From Apostichopus japonicus (lineage: Eukaryota; Echinodermata; Holothuroidea; Aspidochirotida; Stichopodidae): DNA of 64,000 nt. Shown here piece after piece: positions 48,039 through 59,650 of the stretch. Where the stretch lies: assembly GCF_037975245.1 (NCBI RefSeq), contig NC_092579.1, positions 3,064,001-3,128,000 on the forward strand, in the 5' to 3' direction. The notes below the pieces were generated by a model. The model saw nothing but the letters and a program-made list of their open reading frames with translations, did not search any database and had not been told where the DNA came from. Position numbers and translations under genes: made by a program. The number at the start of each line of letters is the position of its first letter. The stretch's first letter is position 1.

Positions 48039-50232
48039 CTGTGTAGACAAAATGAATCTTGTTTATTAAATGCAACCTGTGGACAATCCAATGGGATTGA
48101 GTGAGTGCCGTACAGGTAGGGGCCCCTCAGAATGCTGGTGCCCCTCAAAATGTAGGTGAACAAATATTATTGGCTAGAAAAAAAACTGAACCTGTCAAGA
48201 ACTTTTTATTATACTTTTTAGATAGGATATATGTATGATGAATTTAAAATTGCCAACAACTCAAAAATTATTTTATAGTTTCCCAAAAAATATATGGGTA
48301 CAATCATCTATTTGCTTACCGTGCATCTAAAATTTGCTATAAATTGAAGTGTACCTTCTTGGCACTGCATCAAAAACGGACAACTAGGGGGTAATTTACA
48401 TTGCAAAATTACCTGTTTGTAGAATGATGATCAGTGAAATATAGCACTTTGTACGTAACTTGATATTTTTGAAAACATCATTACTTGATCAGAATCAGCA
48501 TTTTGAGGGGCATTAAACCAGCATTTTGAGGGTCAATAAAAACAAATATGAAAAATTAATAAATCCATTACAGTGTAATATCAAAACTGTATTTTTACAT
48601 GAAACATATAATTTTACACTAATAACACCAAAAATAAACACTTACCTCACATATTTTGTAATTTAACTACGTTAAATAAGTTGCTCTCATTTTTTTTTTA
48701 AATGTTCTGAGAAATATTTACTATTGCCTTCTACAGTATTCCCTCAATTTTATGTCCATTACATTTACTAAGATATGTACAATTCACAACATACTGCCAA
48801 AATGACTACTATATAAATGAAGATCTCATTTGGATGTAAGTTTTGCTACCTTTAAGATTTTTAACATTGTGGGTCAGTTCAACTGGGTGGATGCTTATGG
48901 GTTGGCGCAAAATACAGTACTACACACATATAGTATAAACGAATATTAATTACACTTTAAAGAACCTACATTCACATGTAACAGTTTCATGTAGCTGAAG
49001 AAAGAACAATCTGTTTTTAACTGTAATGATTTATATTTAACAGGTAATAAACAACTTTATCATTTGAAACTTTAATTAAACAAATAAAGCATCATCAGAA
49101 AAGACAAACTTGTAAAGGGTAATAACTAAACTATAAAATTAATCAACTTTTCATTTCACATACACATGTTTATTGATAAATGTGTTTCTACATTCTACCA
49201 CATTTCACCATCCCTGGTTGCACTTCTGCTTCATACACTTCACCATAAAATATGGGAGCAGACTCTTTTTCCATTTCCTGTGTCATACCCTAATCTACTC
49301 CAAATGGCTTCTCTAAACATCTCACACAGACTTCATCTCCCACCTTTTGTAGAACTTTACCAATCATACACTTCTTCTTCATATTTCACCTAAACCCACA
49401 TCGACACTTTCACATCCTTCATATCCAACCTTCTTAACCCCATCACATCTACACCTTCAACCTCGACAGCATCTACACCTTCAACCTCAACGTCATCTGC
49501 ACCATCAACCTCAACAAATTCTGCACCTTCAACCGCAATATCATCTACAGACATCTCTTCAACAGATGAGTCATCAACAAGAAGTCGCCGACGCACACGC
49601 TTCCCTTTTGTGCAAGCAGGCAAAATCATATCAGGCTTGACTCCATTTTCATCTTTACATGCAGCTTTACTGCATATAATTGGGAAGCCAGCACATTCAA
49701 GCATTTGGGACACAGTTTCAACTTCTCTGCCTCACACTTGCCATCTGGTTTCAAGCAAACACAATGTGACTTGCACTTCAAAAATGTCTCTAGATTACAC
49801 TGTTTCTTCAGCTTATTGTCTTGTCTGGCTTTGTCCCTTGCTTCGTTCTCTTTATTCAATAACTCCACTGACTCTTATATTTGTTGTCCTTCCATGGATC
49901 CATAGACTTGAGTTACCCTCATGTTACTTGTTACCTTTGGTTTTGGCTTCACTTTCTTAATTGTCAGTACTGTAGTCCATCAATCTCCTCCAATGGTGTA
50001 CTCTTGAATGAATTTTCAAGCTTCTGGATGGTTTCTAATGAGTTCTCCAGTTTTTGCGTATAGTACTGCTTGGTGTACTTCTTGATGCCAACTGGCGACT
50101 CAACCATTGATGTGTTGGAAGTTGATGATGAAGGTCCTGCTGTTTCATCAGTTTCATCTTGAAAAACAGATGATGCTTGAACAAATTTGTCCTTTTGCAT
50201 CCATTCAACACTCAGGCCATGGTTAGTTACAC

Positions 50233-50267
50233 CATGGAGCTATAAACCTGGGATTTATAGCGCCATG
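50233..50267. mobile_element. 35-bp palindromic micro-insertion with 7-bp target duplication
   Basis: A near-perfect palindrome: CATGGAGCTATAAA on the left pairs with TTTATAGCGCCATG on the right (one mismatch), with a 7-base centre. It is flanked by exact direct repeats GTTACAC at 50226-50232 and 50268-50274. It adds 42 bp including one repeat and introduces a stop codon into the transposase frame between VGVT and NHGLSVEW. Its ends resemble those of the 31-bp insertion. Confidence 0.75.
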
Positions 50268-50548
50268 GTTACACCAACACGTTTTGCTGCATTTTTTATT
50301 ATTTCAAGTTTGTTTGCCCACGGTGGCCAAACATCTGCCAATTTCTTCATGAAACCATCCCTGTTGACTGTGCATTCCGCTGAAAAGAGTTCTCCCTTGC
50401 TGTTATGGTATTCACAGTGCAAATTTTGATTGATTTGGTCATGTAATTGTGTGACTCCAGTGGTATCAGGTGGAGTGATGAAAAGATGCATTTCTTTTGC
50501 TCTCAAGAACCTCAACACCTCAATATCAAATCTGGAACTGTGGCCATC

Positions 50549-50579
50549 CATGGAGGTAAAAACAGTTTTTACCTCCATG
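50549..50579. mobile_element. 31-bp palindromic micro-insertion with 7-bp target duplication
   Basis: A perfect palindrome: arms CATGGAGGTAAAAAC around a single central base. It is flanked by exact direct repeats GGCCATC at 50542-50548 and 50580-50586. Counting one flanking copy, it adds 38 bp and shifts the transposase frame between SDG and HSSRFD. Conceptually skipping it makes the two parts contiguous, which shows it is an insertion. Confidence 0.75.
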
Positions 50580-52425
50580 GGCCATCAGAAACAATGACAA
50601 CTGGTCTTGCTACCTTCTGTGCTGCTGAGTGTCGATCTAATAACTTGTACGCTGACAACAGGGATTCATGTGCTTGAGAACCACGTTCAGTTGTTGATAT
50701 AAGAAGATTTGGAATGTTCTTAACAGCAATGTCAGGAGCCATATGTACAAGTGTAGATAGTTGAGTTAGAAGAAATCCAAAGTATTGTTAATTGTCTTTA
50801 GGATGTTTGTTGGTTACTTTTGCTCTTTTATTACTTAAGTGGGGAATATTTTTCCATTTGTTGACTGTCAATATGCCAAGGAATGGGAAAACAAAAAAAA
50901 ATTTTGTGAAGGAGGTGTCATGTTTTGTATTTTTCATTTGGGAATATCAGCATTCTGAGGGGCAATACACCAGCATTTTGGGAACCTCAGTGGGAAAAAA
51001 TACAAGAAACACAATCAATTTTTAAATAACTCTTAGAGAGTTTAAAATGAGTGAACCAGTCAAATTTTTTTGTTAATTCATCACGTTCCCGGAAAATTAT
51101 AAGCAAAATTGTTGACCAGCGTTTTGAGGGGCAAGTGTTTTTTAGTGTGGTTTTTCTCCATGCAAAAAAAAAATAATAAAAAAAATATTTTCATGTTTGG
51201 ACCCAAATGCAATCTAAGTTAATAGATAATCTTCATAATTATTCATTGTTTTACCCAATAATGTAAAATTGGTGAGCTGTAGGTGACTTACAAAAAACAC
51301 CTACATTCTGAGGGGCCCCTACCTGTACTTTTAAACAACATTTGTATAATGGGCTAAAGACTTACTGAGCAAAATTTGAAATAAAATTGACATAAACTGG
51401 ACCAAGGATTGACATAGCATAGACACACAATCTCAGACGACACTAACAATACAGACTATGTTTTACTTTCCGGAACTAAGAAACCTTTGCTGTCGATTCT
51501 GTGGGTGTGACCTAACAATTCAATTTGAAAAGCTTAAACTAAACATTCTAACTTGACATTTACATGTTTAGCGAAGGTTCTCTTTGGGGCTGTTAATCTG
51601 TGTTGTTTGTGCGAAGGCAGATTGTGAGGTGAATCTGTACCTACTGTAGCAATGTCAGCAATGTAAACAAGTTTGCCTGTATCAGTGATGTGACAAACAG
51701 TGGCATTGCATTCTCAATGGCGATTTCGTAAAATGCATCAATTCTTAACGTTGTCAACGCAGACAAATTATGGCATTCGTAAACTCTGTAACCTACCTCT
51801 CTAGTTTGACTGTATCTGGCAGGGCTTTCCTTTATTAATTAGTTCATATAAAACTTATTCCAATTGGTTCATGAGAACATTTGGGAATGGAAGAACTCAA
51901 CTGCAGTTTGATCACACTTTGTTTTTAGACTTGCAGTCTATGAAAATACTTTAGAATGATGCTTCTTATACATCACAAATACTCTTAAGACCCAGAAGCT
52001 TCCGGGGGTTTTGCCCCTAGGGTCCCCAGAGCTTTACCATTGAACCCACCAGGCACCCTATGCTGGCCCCTGGACCCCATACGTAGTACTTGTGCTTCGC
52101 GTTCGGTGGTAACTGGCAATGCCCCCTGCAAAATTGCTGTGGCCCCCAATGCTCCCCCCCCCAGATTGCAAAGTCTACTTATGCTTCTGCTGAGAAATGG
52201 AGCTAATTGGAATCTTTTGAAGGTCACCTTAACATTTGATAAAGTGTAGCAGAATTGGTATCAAAACGGCAATTGTATTAAAGCACTTTACATCTGCTGT
52301 TAGGTTCCCTGTTCAACAATCTGTTTTTCTTCAGATCTGAGGTATGCAATCTGATTAGTTTGAATACTTTTGATATTTTGATTCTTATCTTCACACCTAT
52401 TCCTCCCGGCAGCCATATTGTTTAC

Positions 52426-52548
52426 CTTTGCTAGTTTCTCTGCCTCCTCTCTCTTCACGCAACGTTCTGACGTCATGTCGCATTTGTTCCCTAGCAACAT
52501 CACTACTACATCATCTTTTGCATATTCATGGATTTCTGACACCCATGC
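52426..52548 (-). CDS. Rab26/37-like exon: helix 3 to G4 box (NKCD)
   Basis: A 123-nt exon (41 codons) read on the - strand after the acceptor ctttcttttag and before gtaaac. It encodes AWVSEIHEYAKDDVVVMLLG, then NKCDMTSERCVKREEAEKLA and K. NKxD is the guanine-specificity box of small GTPases. The W(L/V)xEIHEYA and VKRExxEKLAK patterns are typical of the Rab26/Rab37 subgroup. Both ends are phase 0. Confidence 0.9.
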
Positions 52549-55500
52549 CTAAAAGAAAGAAGACAAAATATTTTATATGTATTTTTCAGGTTAAAACTCT
52601 TTTTATACAAAATGGTTTTCTACATTACCAGTACTGTAGTAGAGAATTGTGCAACCCCAGACATTTCTTCACATAATTTAAATTGAATGGGTTTTCTCTA
52701 AAATCATCTCTGTGGACATATTGAACTGAACAATTAAAATCAAATTGCTTACAGGAGATATTGTGTAGTAAAGTAAACAACATACAGAATTACACTTTTA
52801 ATTTAACAACAACAAGAAGTTTCCTTATGCAATGCTTCTATTATATATATTGCACAGAATGGAATGACAATACTCAAAATCTTCTCGACATCAATTTATG
52901 TTTTCCAATTATCTCCCCCTCTCTCAGATATATAAAGATGCTCCAGTCTGAATAATAAATACCCTTCTGTGGGCCTGTTTATTTCCCCACAGTTATCTAA
53001 GCTTGTTTCTTTCAATCACAAACAACTTTTGTCAAATGAATAAAGAATCCATTTAATGCACTGTTACTACTTCCCCGGTCTCTTCAATTGAATAGCTTTG
53101 TTTTTGCTAGTAACCTCTTGTATTCAATTTCATCCGAAGCAGAACTTAAGTAGCCTCTTTCCGTCGAACATTTACGATATTCGCTGTTCCCTGGATGACG
53201 CCAAAGCACAAGTCCGCAGAGGTACATTGATTTCTTTCCCGACAGAAGGAAGTATGATAACTAATGAACGACCACACATTTAACGGGTCTAGGTGTATAA
53301 CTGTAAACCTCCCTGGCTTCCCAAAAATGACAAAGTAAATTTCCTTTCACATTCCTGAAATGGCCATTGATAACGACATGTTTGCTGCCATGAGTCTGGG
53401 GGTGGCAGCAGTTTAAAACAGCCTCCTTCCTATCTTGCTGAGCTTGTCTTTTTTTTCTTCCCCTTTTTTGTGGGCGGATATTTGACAAATTTTCAAGCAT
53501 TTGACAAATTTAGCCATTTTGATACTTCACATCTGGCAAAAGCAGCATAAATTTTTTTCTTTGCTAGAATGATATCATACCAGCGTTTTTCTTGAATACA
53601 GTAGCTATATTTCCTATTATAATCTTCTTGTTGATTTAGCCTTGAACCTTGATAAATTTGGAATTTTTGCTTAGCTACAGAGGTTTCCTGTACTTTGGCA
53701 TTTCATGAAAATGCAACTTTTCGTGGAATTTGTTTGTTTTTTCCCTCGGTGAACACGTAAGTTAATATTACAAATATTGTAATATCACAAAGAGCAAGAA
53801 GTAACATATTTTCAACTGAATTCACAAAGTATCACCAAATTTGAAAAATTTGTATCTTTGCCGTACAAAATGTGAGGGTGTGATCTTGACCTAAGGATGC
53901 AGGAAATTCCGAAAATATTTTCTAAAGCAATTAACTTCAGCCACCAGAATGTGTCCCATTTAACAAGTCCACTTGTTCTTGGCAATGTCATTTGACCAAA
54001 CACTTGTCATATATACTAGTGTCATATCACACATTGTAAGCCCAAACAAAATATTTACTATATATAGCCAAGGACAACTATAGTTGGGATGGTCTGCAAT
54101 GAAATCAACAGATTTTGGTTGAGTCTACTAAACAATGGTTTAAACCAATATCAAGTTGGTCTGGTGTGCATAGTCTCCTTCACCATGGACTTAGAGATAT
54201 TACGGGAGCAATATTTCTGATAATTTGCATATATTTTATTGGTTTCAGTAACATTTACCATGCATTCATTATAGTTATGACATAGGCCTATCACACTAAA
54301 TAGCAAGATGAGATCATATGTTTTAAGTCTCTCTCCCCTTGTAAACAATGGATTTGGGGGGGGGGAGGGGCTGTCAGTTGTCAGCCAAACACAAGGAATA
54401 ATTTAATGTTCAAATTTTGTGGAGCAGGTTTGAAGGCTTCTAAAGTTTATCTGTTACTATTCCCACATACAAAAACCTGGGCCACATCTTGCACAGCAAT
54501 TTGACCATCTTGCATAGCACTCTGCGATGTGATGCTGGAGAAAACTACTCCCTGAAACCACTGTACTGTAGCTCATGATACAGAGTAGAGCGTTTATCAT
54601 ACGTGTCATTTCTATTAAAAGATATCACAGATATGTGCAACAGATTGCTGCAAAGGTCAATTTCAATTTTACAGTGAGCACCTTTTGATCTGATTAGTCC
54701 AAAGAGTTTTAATTATGTTTCTGACTAAATGCATTAATCATGGTCGTTCCCCTCACGGTGATTGATAATTATCACGTTCTGCTTTCAGCCACAACATACA
54801 GGGTCATAGATCAACGATCGTGATTGGTCGATGACTCATGGTGATAATATCTGATTCATTATTACGGCAAAGCTGTGGTCGACCAATGAAAACAACATTA
54901 ACACTCTCTCAAACTACTCGTAGCTGATGAAGCTACAGCAAAATTACATTTCACTCTTTCATTAATGATCTTCTTTCTTACAGTTTCCTTTGCTGCTTTT
55001 TTTGGTCATTAAAACTTTGGTTCATACTGTAGTTTAAGGCTAACGTGAGGGACATGTACAGTACTGTCACAGACTCAGTAGTGACACTTGCCATGGTTTG
55101 TCTTCATTCCAATGAATCTCATCTACTGTAGTTGTCCTCATGTTTTTAATGAAATTAGAAAACATTCATTTTCTGAAACAATGACTTCATCTACAGTAAC
55201 GTTTTAAATTTAAGGCAGACATTTCATTACAATGAACTAACACTATTAATGGGAGGGAATAATATATGCTTGAATATTGCACAAATAAGCTTTTGTATAG
55301 CATGGCAATAAAAGAGGGTTGCTAAGATCATCTGGAGGAAAAGATCACTGGGAGATTAAAATACTACTAATTATGTGAAACTCGTACAGTAACAGCAAAA
55401 TTTTGCTTGCCAAGATTAGCTTGATATATATGGTGTAATCATATCAAATCAGGGTTTGCCTATAAAGGTACAGAGAAATTGATGTACATTACATGCCTTT

Positions 55501-57717
55501 ATATCAAATTTTAATATATTTATATCAGTATTAATGTTCCTAAACATTAATTAGCAAGATGAAACTTGCCAAAAACTACATAAAATTGCTAAAAACATTC
55601 TAAATACATTCCTGGATGCTCTGACTATCTTTACTAATATTCCAAGACACTGAAAGAGGTGAAACTGACAATTTAACCTCAAAATCAATAAGGATAGAGG
55701 TTATGAGAAACCTGAGTGAAATTTGCTTGTCCCAATTTGAGCTATTAAGGTGACCAGTTTGCTAAGTACTGTGCTTCTGTTCTAGCATATTTGACAACAA
55801 CATATTTCACTGCAAGCAAAAGTTAGCATTTTAATTGTGAGTCTGCAAGTGTCACAGTGTTTCCAAACATACTGAGTGCTATGGTGGAGTGGATAAATGC
55901 GGAGACACTGGACGCAATGAAATACCCATTTTTCCAATCTGAAATGGTCTTCCAAATTGTAAACATTCCAAAATGTGCTAAAAACCTGTACATTGGATAT
56001 GGCCTCCTGACAGGAATTGTTTATAAGTAATAAGCTATTCGACCTCCCACCTGCATATGTAGCTGATAAGCATCATAAAATAACTGCCTGCATAGCTTCC
56101 AGGCCAATATTATTCAATATTTAGAGAACATACAGTAAGTTACTGATCACCTAGCTACAGTAAACTTTGACGATTTTCCACATCGTAGAAAAGACTCAAA
56201 ACTTCAAGCATTGAATCCATTCATTTGTGACACATTCATCGACAAGGTGCTTTAATAATTAACCTTACATAAATTCAAACAAACAAATCATAATATAAGA
56301 CAAACTCTCCTGATTATTCGACGGTAAAATTGATTAGTACAGCTAATGAGATATGAAATTTTATTAAATTTGATTAGTGAGTTGACAGAGGGAGACCTTG
56401 ACAAGATTGCATTATCCATTTTCTGATTTTCAAGAATCACCATTGGTCACTTAGATGTAATATATATAAGTTAGTTTCATTATATTTCGAATCTGTCATA
56501 ATTTAATTTCTCTCCGAAGCTGGATCTTGCGGAAGCTACAATATAACAATAGGTGGTCACACCAACATATATTTGTAACACATACATACAGTAATTGCGT
56601 ATACTTGCTCATTGTAACTATGGGAAATTCATGTGGCTACAAACAACATGGTTGCTGATACTTAGAAATTCTTTAGTTCACTGCAGCAAGCATTTGTGTC
56701 CCAGAAAATTAAAATAATGTTTTATTTCTCTGAATATATGCGTATTCAAGAAATTGAATGAAGATGAGTGAATGTTAAATGGCGGACTAATAAATAACAG
56801 GAGCATATATGCAAATAAGGGTATCTGTAGCCTGCATGGTTTGTATTGTTGTGGGTACATGTGGGTATCTTCATACTTTGATTGTCTGTTCTCTCCTCAT
56901 CGTTTTTGCCCCTTCTTTTTCCATAGACTATATAAGGCAATTTTTCTTTACTTCCAAATTGTTGGGCAACACTCCAAATTATTCTTAGACAATGAAAAGG
57001 GATGAATGGCATTATCCATTTATTGCTTTCATTAACTTTGTTATGATTAGATATAAGTTTCATCAACCGCAACATTGTGATATTTTTATTAAATAAATGG
57101 TGGATTTTGTAGCATAGTGGGAGACTAGCAAAGCAACTGCAGGGGTAGCTGAGTGCGTACATCACCTACAGTAGATGATATTGTACCAGCAGGTATATTA
57201 AATAAAACACTTCCCAGGGAAGATAGCAAGGCTGTAAACTTATCAAATAGCCAATCCTGCCTTCTGTTCAAAATTGTTGTTATCTGAGGGAAAGTTCACT
57301 GGGACGGCTAATTCCTTGGTTACCATGGTTACTCTGTGATGTCATTAGGGCTGTATGATCAGGGTGAAAGCATGGGTATCTTTATACATTGTGATATGTG
57401 GGTCAAGAACAAAGACCTTGATACCCATATAATGGGATTATCCAATGATGGTTCGCTAGCACACAGTTCAAAGAACTTATGCACTTATGCAAAATTCCTA
57501 TAGTGGATGACATAAATAAAACAGTCTGTCAAGATTTTACTATTTCCTAATTTCCACAAAGAATGTTAAACCAAGCGCGATTGCAATGGATGAGAATGTA
57601 ATGCTTAGTGACGGTAGAATTGGATGGTAGAGGGCAGTCACCTTAGGGAAGGTCATTAGGGAGGGAGGGGGGGGCACATTGCAAGAATCATAAATAAGAT
57701 CAGCTTGATGGGAGTAT

Positions 57718-57800
57718 TTATGTACAGTATGTATGCCTGTATGTACGTACGTTTGCGTGCGTGTATGTGTGGGTGTATGTACAGTATGTATGTAGGATCT
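57718..57800. repeat. GTATGT/GTACGT microsatellite
   Basis: Repeats of GTATGTAC with variants (TACGTACGTTTGCGTGCGTG); TGTACAGTATGTATG occurs at both ends. Confidence 0.75.
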
Positions 57801-59311
57801 ACAGGTAAGAGAGTATATACTGAAGTTATTCATTGTTACAGTACATTGGGTCAGCTAACTTTAACAAAGGTTGGTGACTACATGAGATCACAAATCAATT
57901 AACTGCATGCAAGCTTTTAACTCAGGATTTCATGTAATCTTTTAATACCAAAGTAAAGTTGAGCTCTGTACTGTCACTTTGTCATAAAATTACACACTAA
58001 CATTACACAGCTATATAGGGTTACAGAGAATGTTAAATCACAATGTGTAGTCTCCACTCCTAACAAACACCTTGAAATTCAGGAACAAGGAAAAAATTTA
58101 ATACAAATGGAAGTCTGTATATAACAAATGTGTGCATTTGCTGCTGTGTGTCTGCTTAATCAATCATCAGTGTGTATTATAGAAGGGTCTGTTTCCACGG
58201 TTATCCTAAATTTAAACCCTACCTCAATTCGCCTGAACATACAGAGAGAGAGGGACTCAGATAAGGGGCAATGAATCAGCCTTACTGCTGATGAATTTCA
58301 CTCGGAGAAACCATAAAAAAAAGAGAGAGAAAAAGGACTTTTTACTCCCCACCCTTTCAAAATCGATTGGAGCTCCCAAATTACAGCAGACAGTGATTAA
58401 TTCACTGACATTTCATGGAGAATGTTCGCGTCTAGGCAAAGATGTTCCCGAGAAAATTGCACAAAACTCGACGGGAAATCAATTGCGGATGGAAATCACT
58501 TTTCCACAAAGTCAAACTTCCTCCAGTCTGAGTGAATCTTGTCTTTACATATTGAGGAGAATATTTTCTTCTTTCAATGTTTAAAATAAATTGTTGGGGG
58601 GAAGGTTGCTTCCATATTGGCTAATGTGACATTCATTCAATGAAATGGTTAAAATAGAAATACCCCAAAAACGAACGCATTTTATCTAGGTTTTGCCCTA
58701 AAGCAATTGTAGTCGCAGAGCTGGGAGCACGCATGCATTTAGCACACGAGGATGCAGTTGATGTGAAGTACCTAAGGTATGGCATACATGCTCAATACAG
58801 GCATACAGTACAATGGGATGTGAGCAGGTTGTAGTCAATGAACAGAGGATGAACTGTCACTGTGGGAGGTCACTCTCCAAAGGTTAACAGGTCACGATAA
58901 ACATGATACAGCCAGAGTGCAGTAGTTATGAAGAGACAGGTATATTGACAATGCAAAGCACAATTGAGCACCACCCTTGAGTTAACACAAGACTATAAAC
59001 AACAGATAATATCTGGACAAGACAACATTACCATGCACAAGCACCTACAATGCACCTACCATGCAACTACAGCACAGTATGAATATTATGTGAAAAGTAA
59101 ACAAGTTTCTTTATTTTGTGATACAAATATAGAAAGTACGGTAGGGCTGAAGACAAAATTAATCTTTGCAGAAGATTTTAACCACATCAGAGCGATGCAA
59201 CACTTCATGATGTAGATGTACCTATAAGTCTGTGACATAAATGGACAGATTATTATGATATTACAATTAAAGATCAGAAAGTTTGATATCCATACTGTCA
59301 CTTATTAATAA

Positions 59312-59395
59312 GGATTTTGAAAACCTTGCAGGCCGCACAAAACACAGGCACCATGTAGACCAGAGGCCCAAGTTTGCCTACCCGTGCTGTAAACT
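59312..59395 (-). mobile_element. Possible hAT (Charlie-like) end fragment
   Basis: On the - strand: CACGGGTAGGCAAACTTGGG, then CCTCTGG..., TTGTGCGGCCTGCAAGG. The phrase GGTAGGCAAACTTGGGCC with a nearby GCGGCC resembles the terminal region of Charlie-type hAT elements (GGGGTGGGCAAACTT...GGCCC). No partner end or duplication was found. Confidence 0.3.
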
Positions 59396-59650
59396 GACAA
59401 CAATTTACACCGATTCCTGGTGGACAATTCTTTGTCATGACTAGTGCAACACATCTTCCTCAACCCAAGTGAGCCCAACAGATAGACCTGCTTTACAATG
59501 GCCACAAGATGCATCGGACTAGCGAACCAATGTACACCAAACTTTGATGCAAGGGTACACATACTATTAAACACTGAGTGTGAAAGGGGCATCCTTCAAT
59601 GAAAAGATACACGTTCAGACTACTCTGTATATGGAAAATTTCAAGGATAC

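Larger units (their letters stand above)
49390..50780 (-). pseudogene. Broken DDE-type transposase
   Basis: Reading the - strand from about 50780: LVHMAPDIAVKNIPNLLIST and further to RPVVIVSDG, then after an interruption HSSRFDIEVLRFLRAKEMHL, ITPPDTTGVTQLHDQINQNL, FMKKLADVWPPWANK, after a second interruption LSVEWMQKDKFVQ, and a Cys-rich C-terminus (CKSHCVCLKPDGKC, LCPKC). SDGHSSR and PPxTTxxTQLHD fit the second and third catalytic Asp regions of the DDE_1 (pogo/jerky/CENP-B) fold. The N-terminal DNA-binding domain and the first catalytic Asp are missing. It is broken by two palindromic insertions (50233-50267, 50549-50579) and by further frameshifts near 49960 and 49710. The tail has 24-30 bp repeats encoding acidic VEVEGVDA units. 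Confidence 0.75.
48496..51132. repeat. Subterminal repeats of the 3.2-kb transposon
   Basis: The motif CAGCATTTTGAGGGGC, which resembles the TIR core (CATTCTGAGGGGCCCC), occurs at 48496-48511, 48519-48534 (last bases GGGTC), 50948-50963 (CATTCTG variant), from 50971 (partial) and at 51117-51132; an inverted copy (GCCCCTCAAAATG) is at 48140-48152. All lie in the non-coding ends of the element. Confidence 0.7.
48113..51325 (-). mobile_element. TA-flanked DNA transposon with DDE (pogo/jerky-like) transposase remnant
   Basis: A 3213-bp element with perfect 22-bp inverted ends starting CAGGTAGGGGCCCCTC, and TA on both sides (48111-48112 and 51326-51327), the target duplication used by Tc1/mariner and pogo elements. 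The - strand carries a transposase remnant (separate entry). Related subterminal motifs lie near both ends. Perfect ends with a broken gene mean a once active, fairly recent copy. The superfamily call rests on the TA duplication and the DDE_1-type motif; the exact family is not known to me. Confidence 0.8.
48039..52425. other. Rab intron of 4.4 kb, mostly a DNA transposon
   Basis: Between the G4-box and G5-box exons. 48113-51325 is the transposon described below. At 51985-52190 there is a GC-rich island (AAGCTTCCGGGGGTTTTGCC, GGGGTCC motifs on both strands) that resembles the end of another repetitive element, immediately 0.25 kb from the exon. Confidence 0.7.
46364..52548 (-). other. Gene span: Rab26/Rab37-type small GTPase, 3' half (three exons); 5' exons outside the window
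   Basis: Three - strand exons (52426-52548, 47962-48038, 46364-46463) join without phase error into the C-terminal half of a Rab GTPase. The run reads from helix 3 through the G4 box (GNKCD), the G5 box (ETSAKSG), helix 5 and the hypervariable tail to a terminal Cys-Cys. The closest remembered relatives are RAB26 and RAB37 (AWLTEIHEYAQ, MLLGNK, VKRED, GEKLAKEYG, METSAKTGLNVDLAF), which act in secretory granule and vesicle traffic on membranes. I cannot separate RAB26 from RAB37 by eye. The P-loop, switch I and switch II exons were searched for between 52549 and 64000 on the - strand and not recognised, so the gene very likely continues past the right edge. Its introns hold a 3.2-kb DNA transposon and other repeats. 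Confidence 0.85.

Noticed and set aside
49610-50063. + strand open frames of 60-116 codons in the transposon
   Set aside because: Antisense of the - strand transposase remnant, which has recognisable DDE motifs.
58291-58584. 97-codon + strand open frame with a basic start
   Set aside because: No recognisable domain or similarity; in the presumed Rab intron and on the opposite strand. Chance frame is the simplest reading.
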